This document shows, in pieces, positions 8,628-17,428 of a stretch of 64,000 nt of DNA. The position numbers were made by a program, and so were the translations under genes. Under the pieces are notes generated by a model, which was not told the origin of the DNA, did no database searches, and saw only the letters and a list, made by a program, of their open reading frames with translations. Positions within the stretch are counted from its first letter, which is position 1; each line of letters starts with the position of its first letter. The DNA is from an uncultured Geobacter sp. (GTDB lineage Bacteria; Desulfobacterota; Desulfuromonadia; Geobacterales; Geobacteraceae), in contig CALABV010000166.1 in assembly GCA_937886325.1 (NCBI GenBank), positions 1 through 64,000 on the forward strand. The letters are read 5' to 3'.

Positions 8628-10187
8628 TTATCCATTCTCTTTTTCCAGGGGTGTCATCTTCCCCCCCTTCTCGACATACTTGGCGACAATAATGCGTTTG
8701 CCCGGCTTCAAGGCCATCTTGCCCTTGATATTGTTCCAGGCGGCGATGATTCTGGTGGAAACATTGAAGCGCTTTGCCACGGATTTCAACGTATCGCCCC
8801 GCCGCACCGTATAGTAGTGCGTCACCTCCCGGGGAGGAGATTTCTTTTCGGATTCGGCTTTCCGGACAATTACAGCTTTTTTCTCGGGTGCCGCCACTTC
8901 GGGTTGTGAGGCTGTCTCCGTCTGTCGAGGTTCAGGTTTGACAACAATCCGCAAAACCCTGCCCCTCAGTTTCCGCGTACTTCTCAGGTTGTTGAGAGAC
9001 GCGATTTCCTCGGCCCTGACGCCGAACCGTCGGGCGATTGATTCCAAAGTATCGCCCTTGACGGCTCTATACCGGATGGAAACCGAGCGCTCGGCATACC
9101 TCTCGCCTTCGGGTAGCTTTGCATACTCACGGAGGAAAACCGTCTTTTTTCCCTTTGGAATCTTCAGGCTGTAATCGGGATAGTCGGGAGGGGTGCACCA
9201 TCGTTTGAGTTCAGGGTTCAGTTCCCGGATGGTTTCATACGGCACATCGATAGCCTTGGCAACCACTTCCAGGTCGGTGCGGGTCGGAATGGCGACCGTG
9301 TCGAATTCGATTGGCGGGAGGTAAGCGACATCGGCGAAACCGTACTTTGCCGGTTCCTTTGCTATAATCGCGGCAGCCAGGAGCTTCGGCACATAATCCT
9401 TTGTCTCCCGTTTCAGGTAATCACCACGGGAAAGCTGCCAGAAATCACGGCTTTCGTACATGTTGATTGCCCGCAGAATCTTGTTCTCACCGGCATTGTA
9501 TCCCGCTGCCGCAAGATACCAGTCCTTATTGAAGAGACTGTACAGTTCCTTCAGATACATGGCCGCGGCAACCGTCGACTTCAGCGGGTCACGTCGTTCG
9601 TCGATCCACGGATCGATGCGGAGAGAATATCTCTTCCCGGTCCCGGCAATGAACTGCCAGGGTCCGACCGCACTCGCCCGGGAGTGGGCATGGGTGGAAA
9701 AACCGCTCTCTATCATTGCAAGATACACGAGGTCTTCCGGAAGTCCCTCCTTTTTGAGCACGTCCTTCATCATGGGGATGTAACGCTCCGAGCGGGAAAG
9801 CCACTTAGAAAACCAGCTTCTGCCGTTGGTCTGAAAAAAGTTTATGAAGTATTCTACTTTGCTGTTGACGGTAAGCGGGATATCCGATTCAGGCAGATCA
9901 TAATCAGGAATCCTTAACTCGAACTCATCAAAATCGTCGGACTGCTCATTTGAGACCAATGCATCAACAACCGGCAGCTCAAGTGCCCGTGAAAGGCTCT
10001 TTTCGTCCACCGGCGCAAGGCTTTCGCTGCTTCGCCGGACACCCTTCGAGCGTGTCGCCGACTTCTCCGAGTTGAACGATGCCACCTGCGTCCACGGTGT
10101 GTCTTCCACAGCGGATGCAGCTGCCCAAGCAGACGCCGTGACACAGCAGAACGCCAGCATGGAAGCTGATAATAGTAGTTTAATCAT
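8628..10187 (-). CDS. mltD: Membrane-bound lytic murein transglycosylase with LysM domains (MltD-like)
   Basis: 519 residues. It has a signal peptide (MIKLLLSASMLAFCC to AWAAA) with no clear lipobox, an N-terminal region of about 100 residues, and a transglycosylase SLT domain at about 145-260 with the catalytic glutamate in LAMIESGFS and the family signatures ASAVGPWQFIAGTGKRYSL and AAAGYNAGENKI. After a linker come two LysM repeats (YRAVKGDTLESIARRF near 385 and YYTVRRGDTLKSVAKRF near 465). The enzyme cleaves the MurNAc-GlcNAc bond of peptidoglycan with formation of anhydro-muropeptides, and the LysM repeats hold it on the wall. The start chosen gives a proper signal peptide; an in-frame start 30 codons earlier would bury it. 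Confidence 0.9.
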   Translation of the reverse strand: MIKLLLSASMLAFCCVTASAWAAASAVEDTPWTQVASFNSEKSATRSKGVRRSSESLAPVDEKSLSRALELPVVDALVSNEQSDDFDEFELRIPDYDLPESDIPLTVNSKVEYFINFFQTNGRSWFSKWLSRSERYIPMMKDVLKKEGLPEDLVYLAMIESGFSTHAHSRASAVGPWQFIAGTGKRYSLRIDPWIDERRDPLKSTVAAAMYLKELYSLFNKDWYLAAAGYNAGENKILRAINMYESRDFWQLSRGDYLKRETKDYVPKLLAAAIIAKEPAKYGFADVAYLPPIEFDTVAIPTRTDLEVVAKAIDVPYETIRELNPELKRWCTPPDYPDYSLKIPKGKKTVFLREYAKLPEGERYAERSVSIRYRAVKGDTLESIARRFGVRAEEIASLNNLRSTRKLRGRVLRIVVKPEPRQTETASQPEVAAPEKKAVIVRKAESEKKSPPREVTHYYTVRRGDTLKSVAKRFNVSTRIIAAWNNIKGKMALKPGKRIIVAKYVEKGGKMTPLEKENG

Positions 10188-10349
10188 ATGGTTACCCTTT
10201 CTCGCACCCTCATTTCCTGGAGACGGGGGAAGCCTTTCCGGATGCGAAAGTATAAAAAAGAAACAGGGTACTGTCAACGCAAAACGGGGTCTCAGGGTAA
10301 CGACTGTCCTGCCGAGGCAACCGAAAGAAAATGGAAATCCTCGGGAACT

Positions 10350-11984
10350 TCAGTCTGTTTCGTCAGGCCAGAAGCGCCCCTCCATCTCTTCGAGCAGGGA
10401 TGAGAGGCTGGCTGCGTCATGGGCGGAAATGGTGATGGCGCCGTATGACTGAATCGCGTGGCGCGCCTTTATAAACCCGAGGGGATTCTTCTTTTTCATC
10501 TCCGGAAGCAGATCTTTTTTGTTAAAAACAAGCAGGCGAGGCTTTTCGGACAAATCGAGTTCTTCAAGGATTTCCTCAACCTGCCGTATCTGTTCTTCAA
10601 ATCGTGGATTGGACCAATCAACAAGGTGAATCAGAAGGTCCGCGTCCTGCAGCTCTTCCAGGGTTGCCTTGAAGGCGCCCATGAGCGACGCGGGCAGGGA
10701 GCGGATAAAACCGACGGTATCGGTTACGATAACCTCTCTCTCCCGGGGAAAGCGAAGTCTGCGCGTGGCCGTGTCGAGGGTCGCGAACAGAAGGTCTTCC
10801 GTGAAAACGGAGCTCTTTGTAAGGGTATTGAGCAACGTGGATTTTCCCGCATTGGTATAGCCGACAATGGAAACGATGGGGATTCCCGCCTTTACCCTTC
10901 TTCGGCGTCGCTGATAGCGCCCCCTGGAGAGCTCCTCAAGCTCACGCTCAAGCCGGGATATCCGGTCACGAATCCGCCGCCTGTCTATCTCCAGCTTCGT
11001 TTCACCGGGGCCGCGACCGCCGATCCCCCCCATAAGGCGGGACATCTGAACGCCGCGGCCCGTAAGTCGGGGAAGAATATACTTGAGCTGTGCAAGTTCC
11101 ACCTGAACCTTCCCGTCCAGGCTCACGGCGCGGCGGGCAAAGATATCCAGTATCAGCTGACTGCGATCGATGACCTTCAGCTCGGTCATCTCCGAGATGG
11201 ATCGAACCTGCGCAGGGGAGAGTTCCTGATCGAACAGAAGCATGGTTGCGCCAAGTTGCAATGCCCGAATGATCACCTCCCGCATCTTCCCCTCCCCCAT
11301 GAGAAAGCGGGGGCTGATATCACGCCGGATCTGGATGAACGAATCGAGGACCTCTACCCCGCCGGTCCGGGCAAGCTCCCGCAGCTCGTCCATCGAATCC
11401 TCCACTTCGGGACGCGGCTGGCGCGAGACCGAGATGAGGATGGCCCGCTCTTCCGCGCCTCGCACCTCCCGAGACTCCGGAACCGATTTTTCCAGTGACG
11501 TTTCCAGGGATGAAATGAACTCGGCGGCATCCATCCTGAATCGGTTGAAGGGAACGGGAGGATCTATCCGGTACGGAACCGCACCGTGGGACGGGGGCTC
11601 CAGGTAGGCAACCTGGATGGAAAAGGATTGTTTTCCGGGTGAGAGAAGGAGAGCCGCCACCAGATCGAGGCGCAGAAGTGACAGATCGGTCAAATCATCT
11701 TCGGTAAGAGACTCTCCCTTCAGGTGGGTATGGCAGAGACGCAGGCCCCGCAGCCGTTTCTTTCCAAGCGGATAGTCGGAGAGTTCGGGGATATACAGCC
11801 CTTTTTCATCTCCGACAACAACATATTCAACGAGACCGATACGGTTGATAAGGACGCCGACCTGGCGCCCGATCTCTTCAGAGAGCTGCCCCATGCGCGC
11901 GGCAAGTTCCCGGGACAGTACTTCACCGGGAGGAACCCGGCGGCGGTAGAGTTTCTCCAGTCCGTTCAGATGGCTTGTCTTCAA
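10350..11984 (-). CDS. hflX: GTPase HflX
   Basis: 544 residues from a TTG codon; the true start is probably ten codons earlier (see finding). There is an extra N-terminal module of about 180 residues, as in the long HflX forms of related bacteria. The HflX nucleotide-binding and helical region follows (VEVLDSFIQIRRDISPRFLMGEGKM, LPRLTGRG, GGIGGRGPGETKLEIDRRRI). The G domain has GYTNAGKSTLLN (P loop), DTVGFIRSLP and NKKD. HflX binds the 50S ribosome and splits or rescues stalled 70S particles, especially in heat stress. The final residues form a short extension. It runs in the same direction as fabI upstream (gap 113 bases) and mltD downstream. Confidence 0.93.
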   Translation of the reverse strand: MKTSHLNGLEKLYRRRVPPGEVLSRELAARMGQLSEEIGRQVGVLINRIGLVEYVVVGDEKGLYIPELSDYPLGKKRLRGLRLCHTHLKGESLTEDDLTDLSLLRLDLVAALLLSPGKQSFSIQVAYLEPPSHGAVPYRIDPPVPFNRFRMDAAEFISSLETSLEKSVPESREVRGAEERAILISVSRQPRPEVEDSMDELRELARTGGVEVLDSFIQIRRDISPRFLMGEGKMREVIIRALQLGATMLLFDQELSPAQVRSISEMTELKVIDRSQLILDIFARRAVSLDGKVQVELAQLKYILPRLTGRGVQMSRLMGGIGGRGPGETKLEIDRRRIRDRISRLERELEELSRGRYQRRRRRVKAGIPIVSIVGYTNAGKSTLLNTLTKSSVFTEDLLFATLDTATRRLRFPREREVIVTDTVGFIRSLPASLMGAFKATLEELQDADLLIHLVDWSNPRFEEQIRQVEEILEELDLSEKPRLLVFNKKDLLPEMKKKNPLGFIKARHAIQSYGAITISAHDAASLSSLLEEMEGRFWPDETD

Positions 11985-12097
11985 GCCGGTCAGGTTTCCG
12001 TGGAGCTGTCGTATCGTGGTGTCCTTTCCTTGCCGCTCGGCTTACCCGGCACGTAACGGAATGGCTTTTGCCGGGCGACGTACCTGTCGAAGGGTCA

Positions 12098-12868
12098 TCA
12101 CATGCCCATTATGTTGTAGCCGCTGTCCACGAAATGGACTCCGCCGGTTATTCTGCTGGACAAGTCGCTGCACAGGAACAGCGCCGCATTTGCCACATCA
12201 TGCTGTTCTATATTGCTGCGAAGCGGTGTCTTTGCCTCCACATGGGCGGCAATCTGGTGGAAACCACCGACCCCGGAAGCAGCCAGTGTTTTCAAAGGGC
12301 CGGCCGAAATGGCGTTTACGCGGATACCGTCCGGGCCAACGGCCTCCGCCAGGTATCGGACATTGGCTTCCAGGGCGGCCTTCGCAACTCCCATCACATT
12401 ATAGTTGGGGAAAACCTTTTCAGAGGCGTAGTACGTCATGGCGAGAACGCTCCCCCCCCTGTCCTTCATCAGGGGATGCGCCTCCCTGACCATTGCGATG
12501 AGAGAGTATGCGCTGACATCCATGGCCAGAGCGAAACCTGCCCGCGACGTATTGAGAAAGGAACCTTTCAACTCCTCCCGATTGGCAAAGGCGATGGAGT
12601 GGATCAGGATATCGACTCCATCCCAGACCTTCCCGATTTCGGAAAAGACGTTTCGGATATCCTCATCCTTTGTCACGTCACAAGGATATATCCGGGTTAC
12701 GCCGACGCTCTCCGCCAAGGGGAAAACCCTTTTCGCAACCGCTTCGTTGGCATAGGTGAACGCCAACTCGGCGCCCTCTTTCCTGAATGCCTGCGCGATC
12801 GCCCAAGCAATACTCTTTTCATTGGCAATACCGAAAATCACAGCCTTTTTTCCACCAAGAAGCCCCAT
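12098..12868 (-). CDS. fabI: Enoyl-[acyl-carrier-protein] reductase (NADH) FabI
   Basis: 256 residues. Classic FabI signatures: the N-terminal NADH-binding GKKAVIFGIANEKSIAWAIA, the IHSIAFANREELKG region, and the catalytic Tyr-x6-Lys in YNVMGVAKAALEANVRYLA. The C-terminal RITGGVHFVDSGYNIMGM is also family-typical. It performs the last reduction of each fatty-acid elongation cycle in the cytoplasm. The ATG chosen has GGAGG six bases upstream; an earlier in-frame start lacks one. A strong promoter lies 45-73 bases upstream. A second candidate enoyl reductase of a different family is encoded at 18.2 kb. Confidence 0.95.
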   Translation of the reverse strand: MGLLGGKKAVIFGIANEKSIAWAIAQAFRKEGAELAFTYANEAVAKRVFPLAESVGVTRIYPCDVTKDEDIRNVFSEIGKVWDGVDILIHSIAFANREELKGSFLNTSRAGFALAMDVSAYSLIAMVREAHPLMKDRGGSVLAMTYYASEKVFPNYNVMGVAKAALEANVRYLAEAVGPDGIRVNAISAGPLKTLAASGVGGFHQIAAHVEAKTPLRSNIEQHDVANAALFLCSDLSSRITGGVHFVDSGYNIMGM

Positions 12869-12912
12869 TAGCGCCCTCCAAAGTTCAATCTCATGGCCCA
12901 TCACGTTCGGGA

Positions 12913-12941
12913 ATAATAGTGTAAAACCGGATGAATTGCAA
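12913..12941 (-). promoter_or_regulatory. Sigma-70 promoter of fabI
   Basis: Minus strand TTGCAA (12941-12936), 17-base spacer, TATTAT (12918-12913). Both boxes and the spacing are near consensus. It lies about 45-73 bases upstream of the fabI start. Confidence 0.65.
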
Positions 12942-13130
12942 CCGCGGTTCCGTTACCGGGTTTCTTTCGGACACCCGCAACCCCATGTCTGTTTCGCACC
13001 GTCACCTGCCTGAAAGTCAATTTTGACACGGCAATCTCCCGGAAGTTCCTTTGGGGACACGTCAAAAAAGACCCTCCGAAACGGCTGGAAATACGTTCTA
13101 CGAGCACCGTAACCGGTCCGGAAATAGTGC

Positions 13131-13158
13131 TTGCCTTTTTATTTCCCTATGCTATGAT
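13131..13158 (+). promoter_or_regulatory. Sigma-70 promoter of the dusB-ntrB-ntrC operon
   Basis: TTGCCT, 16-base spacer, TATGAT, about 43 bases before the dusB start. The intergenic region of 332 bases carries this and the divergent fabI promoter. Confidence 0.6.
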
Positions 13159-13200
13159 GCTCAAATTTTAGGCACAAATGAATTCGTTCCAGGAATATCA

Positions 13201-14190
13201 ATGGTTCAGGTTTCTCGCCTTGCCATAGGCTCCCTTGAAATATATCCGCCCCTGATACTGGCTCCGATGGCAGGGATAACGGATCTTCCCTTTCGCGCTT
13301 TGGCAAGGCAACAAGGGGCTCCCCTCTGTTTTACCGAGATGATCAGCGCCCAGGGTCTCATCCGCGACGGGAAGAACACCATCACCCTGTTGCGCAGTAA
13401 TCCCGGAGACCGGCCCCTGGGAATACAGCTTTTCGGTGAAGATCCGGAGGCCCTTGCCGAGGCCGCACGACGGGTTGAAGACCTGTGCGACGTGATTGAC
13501 ATTAATATGGGGTGTCCGGTGAAAAAGGTGGTAGCCGGCGGTTCCGGAAGCGCCCTTCTCCGGAAGCCCGCTACGGTAGCATCCATACTGAGGACCGTGA
13601 GAAAAGCCGTACAGATTCCTCTTACCGTAAAGATCCGCACAGGGTGGAGTTCCCTGGAGGCATCATTTCTGGAGATATCGCGTATTGCCGAGTTGGAGGG
13701 ATGCGACGCGATCACACTTCACCCCCGCACTCGCGCACAGATGTTTACCGAACACGCAGACTGGGACAAACTGCGTGAACTGAAACAGTCTTCGCGCGTT
13801 CCCATTATCGGCAGCGGCGACATCTTTTCCAGTAAAGATATCGTCGACATGTTAGAACAGACCGGATGCGACGGCGTGATGGTGGCTCGCGGTTCCCTCG
13901 GCAACCCCTGGATATTCAGAGAAGCCGCGGATATCATTGCGGGTGGGAACCCACGCACCCCGACCACGGCCGAACGGTTCTCCACGGCACTGAAACATCT
14001 GGACTCTCTCCAAGAACTGTACGGCGAACAGACCGCCGTATGCGAAATGCGAAAGCATCTTTCCTGGTACGTGAAGGGGCTTGCCGGCGCTGCCCGCTTC
14101 CGTTCCGACATTAATACAATCGTGGGAATGGAACCTTTACGGAAAGCTGTCGAGGCATTCTTCACCTGGATGGACGATGGAAACGTCTGA
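13201..14190 (+). CDS. dusB: tRNA-dihydrouridine synthase DusB (NifR3)
   Basis: 329 residues. It is an FMN TIM-barrel enzyme that reduces specific uridines in the tRNA D-loop. Motifs visible are LAPMAGITDLPFRALA at the N-terminus, DINMGCPVKKVVAGGSGSALL with the catalytic cysteine, VKIRTGW, and GDGVMVARGSLGNPWIF near the FMN phosphate site. The C-terminal helical domain ends in the usual place. The start is the ATG with AGGA 8 bases upstream; an open frame extends 50 codons further but contains the promoter. It overlaps the following ntrB-like gene by 14 bases. This arrangement is the nifR3-ntrB-ntrC operon known from alphaproteobacteria. Confidence 0.93.
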   Translation: MVQVSRLAIGSLEIYPPLILAPMAGITDLPFRALARQQGAPLCFTEMISAQGLIRDGKNTITLLRSNPGDRPLGIQLFGEDPEALAEAARRVEDLCDVIDINMGCPVKKVVAGGSGSALLRKPATVASILRTVRKAVQIPLTVKIRTGWSSLEASFLEISRIAELEGCDAITLHPRTRAQMFTEHADWDKLRELKQSSRVPIIGSGDIFSSKDIVDMLEQTGCDGVMVARGSLGNPWIFREAADIIAGGNPRTPTTAERFSTALKHLDSLQELYGEQTAVCEMRKHLSWYVKGLAGAARFRSDINTIVGMEPLRKAVEAFFTWMDDGNV

Positions 14191-15271
14191 AAACCTCGTT
14201 ACGGAATATTTTGAAAACGTCCTTGATAGCGTGGGAGACGGGGTGATTGTCATTGACGGTCGCTGTTGCATCACCTTCATGAATCCCGCGGCGGAAGAGA
14301 TTTCCGGCGTATCGAGGCGACTGGCGGAAGGCTCCCCCTTTTCCACCTTTTTCGGTGGAGAAGATATCCTCAGCGAGATGGTCGCCAAGACCGCCGAAAC
14401 CGGCATGACCATCTCCGACCATGAAAATGTGGTTTTGAAGAAGGGTTCTCACGCAACTCCGGTGAATGCAACCACATCCCCCCTGCTTCTTGCGGATGGA
14501 GAGAGGATCGGCATTGTTCTCGTCCTGAGGGATCTCACCAACATCAGGGAGCTTGAGGAAGCGGTCCGGCAGGCGGATCGCCTTTCCACCCTCGGCGCTC
14601 TCGCGGCCGGTCTTGCACATGAAATAAAGAACCCCCTCGGAGGGATCAAGGGAGCGGCCCAGCTTCTGGAAAGGGAGCTTCCCGAAGGGAGCGAGCTTAG
14701 AGAATACACCTCCATCATGCTCAAGGAAGCGGGAAGGGTAAACAAGATCGTCGAAGAACTCCTGAGTCTCACGGCGCCGCGCAAACTGGCACTGGCGCAG
14801 GTAAATCTTCACCGTGTGCTCGGGGATATCATCATGCTGCAGAAAAAGGCCGTCGAAGAGAAGAAGGTCGCCTTCCAGCAGAATTTCGACCTGAGCATTC
14901 CGCCGATTTTGGCCGACGAATCACTGTTGACCCAACTCTTTCTCAATCTTATCAAGAATGCGATGGAAGCGGTTGAATCAAGGGGACATATCAGGATAAC
15001 CACCCGCATGGTATCCGACTACAGTATGACCCAGAAGGGGGAACGGTTGTCCCGGATGGTTGCCATAGACGTGACTGACAACGGACCCGGGATGGAGAAA
15101 GAGCAACTGAAGAACCTTTTCACCCCGTTTTTTACGACGAAGCCGAAGGGGACGGGACTGGGTCTGGCCATATGCCACAAAATCGTCTCCGAACACCGCG
15201 GAATGATAAAGGTCGATTCTGCTCCGGGAAAGGGCTCGACGTTTACGGTACTGATACCACTCATACGCTGA
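14177..15271 (+). CDS. ntrB: NtrB-type two-component sensor histidine kinase
   Basis: 364 residues with no membrane segment. A PAS domain at about 8-125 (NVLDSVGDGVIVIDGRC) precedes HisKA with the phospho-acceptor in GLAHEIKNPLGGIKGAAQLL and a HATPase with NLIKNAMEAVE, DNGPGM and GTGLGLAICHKIV. The short PAS-HisKA-HATPase plan and the HEIKNPLGGI box match NtrB/GlnL, the nitrogen sensor controlled by PII protein. The start overlaps the end of dusB by 14 bases, so translation is probably coupled. The cognate regulator follows after 91 bases. Calling it nitrogen-specific rests on context; relatives of this pair in deltaproteobacteria may sense other signals. Confidence 0.82.
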   Translation: METSENLVTEYFENVLDSVGDGVIVIDGRCCITFMNPAAEEISGVSRRLAEGSPFSTFFGGEDILSEMVAKTAETGMTISDHENVVLKKGSHATPVNATTSPLLLADGERIGIVLVLRDLTNIRELEEAVRQADRLSTLGALAAGLAHEIKNPLGGIKGAAQLLERELPEGSELREYTSIMLKEAGRVNKIVEELLSLTAPRKLALAQVNLHRVLGDIIMLQKKAVEEKKVAFQQNFDLSIPPILADESLLTQLFLNLIKNAMEAVESRGHIRITTRMVSDYSMTQKGERLSRMVAIDVTDNGPGMEKEQLKNLFTPFFTTKPKGTGLGLAICHKIVSEHRGMIKVDSAPGKGSTFTVLIPLIR

Positions 15272-15362
15272 CCGGACGGCGCCTGTTGATACAGAACGCG
15301 CCGTTATCGACGCGGGCGGGTACGCTGGATACAAGATTTTCATCAAATAAGGAAGACAGACT

Positions 15363-16802
15363 ATGGCGCTCAACAAAATTCTGGTAGCTGATGATGAAGA
15401 GAGCATGCGATGGGTGCTGTCAAAGGCACTGAAGAGAAAAGGGTTCAACGTAGATCTGGCCAAGGACGGGGATGAAGCGCTGGGGATGATCCAGACGACG
15501 CACTACGATCTGGCCATCCTGGACATCAAAATGCCCGGCCTCTCCGGACTTGATCTTCTGGACCGCGCACGTGAAGCGAGAAGCGATCTCCTCGTGGTAA
15601 TCATGACCGCTGAAGCAAGCATGAAGAACGCGGTGGAGGCCATGAAGCGCGGAGCGTACGATTACATTACGAAACCCTTTGACCTGGATGTGATCGACGC
15701 GATTATCGAGAAGATCGATAAGGCACGGGAGATGACCTCACAGGTCTCTCTCCTGAAGGAAGAACTGAAAGATCGCTACCAGCTTGAGAAGACCATCATT
15801 GGGAACTCTCCGGCCATGCGTGATATTTACAAGACTATCGGCAAGGTCGCACCCAGTGACATCACCGTATTAATCCAGGGCGAATCGGGAACCGGCAAGG
15901 AACTTATCGCTCGCGCAATTCATTTCAACTCGAAGCGGATTGGAAAGCCGTTTATCGCCATTAACTGCGCAGCCATCCCGAAGGAGCTTCTGGAAAGCGA
16001 GCTCTTCGGCTTTGAGAAAGGCGCTTTCACCGGCGCGGTTGAAAGGAAGCTGGGAAAATTCGAACAGGCTAACGGAGGCACCATCTTTCTGGACGAAATA
16101 GGTGATATGCCCATTGACCTCCAGGCAAAAATCCTTCGTGTTCTCCAGGAAAAAGAGATAACCCGGACCGGAGGGAATCAGAGTATCGCCGTCGACACCA
16201 GAATCGTGGCGGCAACCAACCAGGATCTGGAAGAAAAAGTTCGTGAAAAAGGTTTTCGTGAGGATCTCTTCTATCGATTGAACGTTGTCCCCATCACCCT
16301 GATACCCCTGCGGGACAGGAAGGAGGACATCCCGCTCCTGGTGGATTATTTCCTGCAAAAAAGCTGCGCTGAGATGGAAGTCCAGACAAAACAGTGCTCG
16401 GAAGACGCAGTTCGGCTCCTTTCCGCGCATTCCTGGCCGGGAAATGTTCGAGAACTGGAGAACACCATAAAGCGTGCCGTTATCCTATCCTCGGATCCCC
16501 TTTTAACAGCTGACGATTTTGCCGCACTGCGATCCCACACCGGCTCATTGTCCCGCGGTGAAGAGCTTTCTCTTGAAGCCCAGGTTGAGGTAAAGCTCCG
16601 GTCATGCTTCGGCAACCTCGACAAGATGGAGTCGGGAGATTTGTACAGCATGGTCCTGGAGCAAATGGAACGCCCGCTGATTCGATTCGTTCTGGAAAAA
16701 ACAAGGGGAAACCAGGTCAAGGCGGCCGATATTCTCGGGATAAACAGGAACACCCTGCGGAAAAAGATTCAGGACCTCGGTATTGAAGTTAAGAGAGACT
16801 GA
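15363..16802 (+). CDS. ntrC: NtrC-family sigma-54-dependent response regulator
   Basis: 479 residues. Receiver domain at 1-120 with D10/D11 and phospho-acceptor D54 in LAILDIKMPG. The central AAA+ domain at about 143-375 has GESGTGKE (Walker A), the sigma-54 contact loop GAFTGA and the GGTIFLDEIGDMP Walker B. The C-terminal Fis-type helix-turn-helix ends in GNQVKAADILGINRNTLRKK. It should bind enhancers and remodel sigma-54 RNA polymerase when phosphorylated by the kinase encoded just upstream. The ATG has AAGGAAG 8 bases before it. No sigma-54 site was recognised near genes in this window, so its targets lie elsewhere. Confidence 0.92.
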   Translation: MALNKILVADDEESMRWVLSKALKRKGFNVDLAKDGDEALGMIQTTHYDLAILDIKMPGLSGLDLLDRAREARSDLLVVIMTAEASMKNAVEAMKRGAYDYITKPFDLDVIDAIIEKIDKAREMTSQVSLLKEELKDRYQLEKTIIGNSPAMRDIYKTIGKVAPSDITVLIQGESGTGKELIARAIHFNSKRIGKPFIAINCAAIPKELLESELFGFEKGAFTGAVERKLGKFEQANGGTIFLDEIGDMPIDLQAKILRVLQEKEITRTGGNQSIAVDTRIVAATNQDLEEKVREKGFREDLFYRLNVVPITLIPLRDRKEDIPLLVDYFLQKSCAEMEVQTKQCSEDAVRLLSAHSWPGNVRELENTIKRAVILSSDPLLTADDFAALRSHTGSLSRGEELSLEAQVEVKLRSCFGNLDKMESGDLYSMVLEQMERPLIRFVLEKTRGNQVKAADILGINRNTLRKKIQDLGIEVKRD

Positions 16803-16846
16803 ATGTCGTCGCGTCCGACAACGAAACCAGCAAAAGGAGAGATAAA

Positions 16847-17410
16847 ATGGGCAATTATGAACGTTTTCAACTGAATACAGCGTCATCACTTCTGATGATA
16901 ATCGATTTTCAGGAAAAATTATGCAATGCCATGGATGGAGAAATCCTTGAAAAACACACCGCGAACGTCTCCGTTCTGCTGGAGGCGGCCCGCGAGCTCG
17001 GAGTGCCCGTCCTCGCCACAGAGCAGTACCCGGCAGGACTGGGCGAAACGCTTCCCTGCCTGAAGGAAAAACTCGAGGATGCTCCCCTTGAAAAGATGAG
17101 CTTCAGTTGCTGCGGGGATGAATCAATCATGGCGCGTGTTGCCGAATCGGGAAGGAACAGCATCATAGTAACCGGCATGGAAACCCATATCTGCGTGCTC
17201 CAGACGGTACTCGACCTGCTAGAGAAAGGGTATACCGTGCATGTGGTGTCAGACGGCGTTATCAGCAGGCGAAAGAGCAACTGGCGGACGGGTCTTGCTA
17301 TCGCCTCATCGGCTGGGGCGGTTGTGACATCCACGGAAGTCGTCCTCTTTCAATTATTGAAAAGAGCGGGCACCGCTGAATTCAAGAAGCTGTCGAAATT
17401 GGTGCGGTAG
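16847..17410 (+). CDS. Isochorismatase-family cysteine hydrolase
   Basis: 187 residues. The family fold is visible from LMIIDFQEKL (catalytic Asp), through a central Lys region (EDAPLEKMSFSC), to VTGMETHICVLQTVLDLLEKGY with the nucleophilic cysteine. Members hydrolyse isochorismate, nicotinamide or other amides and ureas; the substrate cannot be fixed from sequence. The start ATG has AAAGGAG at good spacing. It follows ntrC by 44 bases and could be read from the same transcript. It converges with the REC-PilZ gene 18 bases further on. Confidence 0.85.
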   Translation: MGNYERFQLNTASSLLMIIDFQEKLCNAMDGEILEKHTANVSVLLEAARELGVPVLATEQYPAGLGETLPCLKEKLEDAPLEKMSFSCCGDESIMARVAESGRNSIIVTGMETHICVLQTVLDLLEKGYTVHVVSDGVISRRKSNWRTGLAIASSAGAVVTSTEVVLFQLLKRAGTAEFKKLSKLVR

Positions 17411-17428
17411 CACCCCTGACATAGGGGC

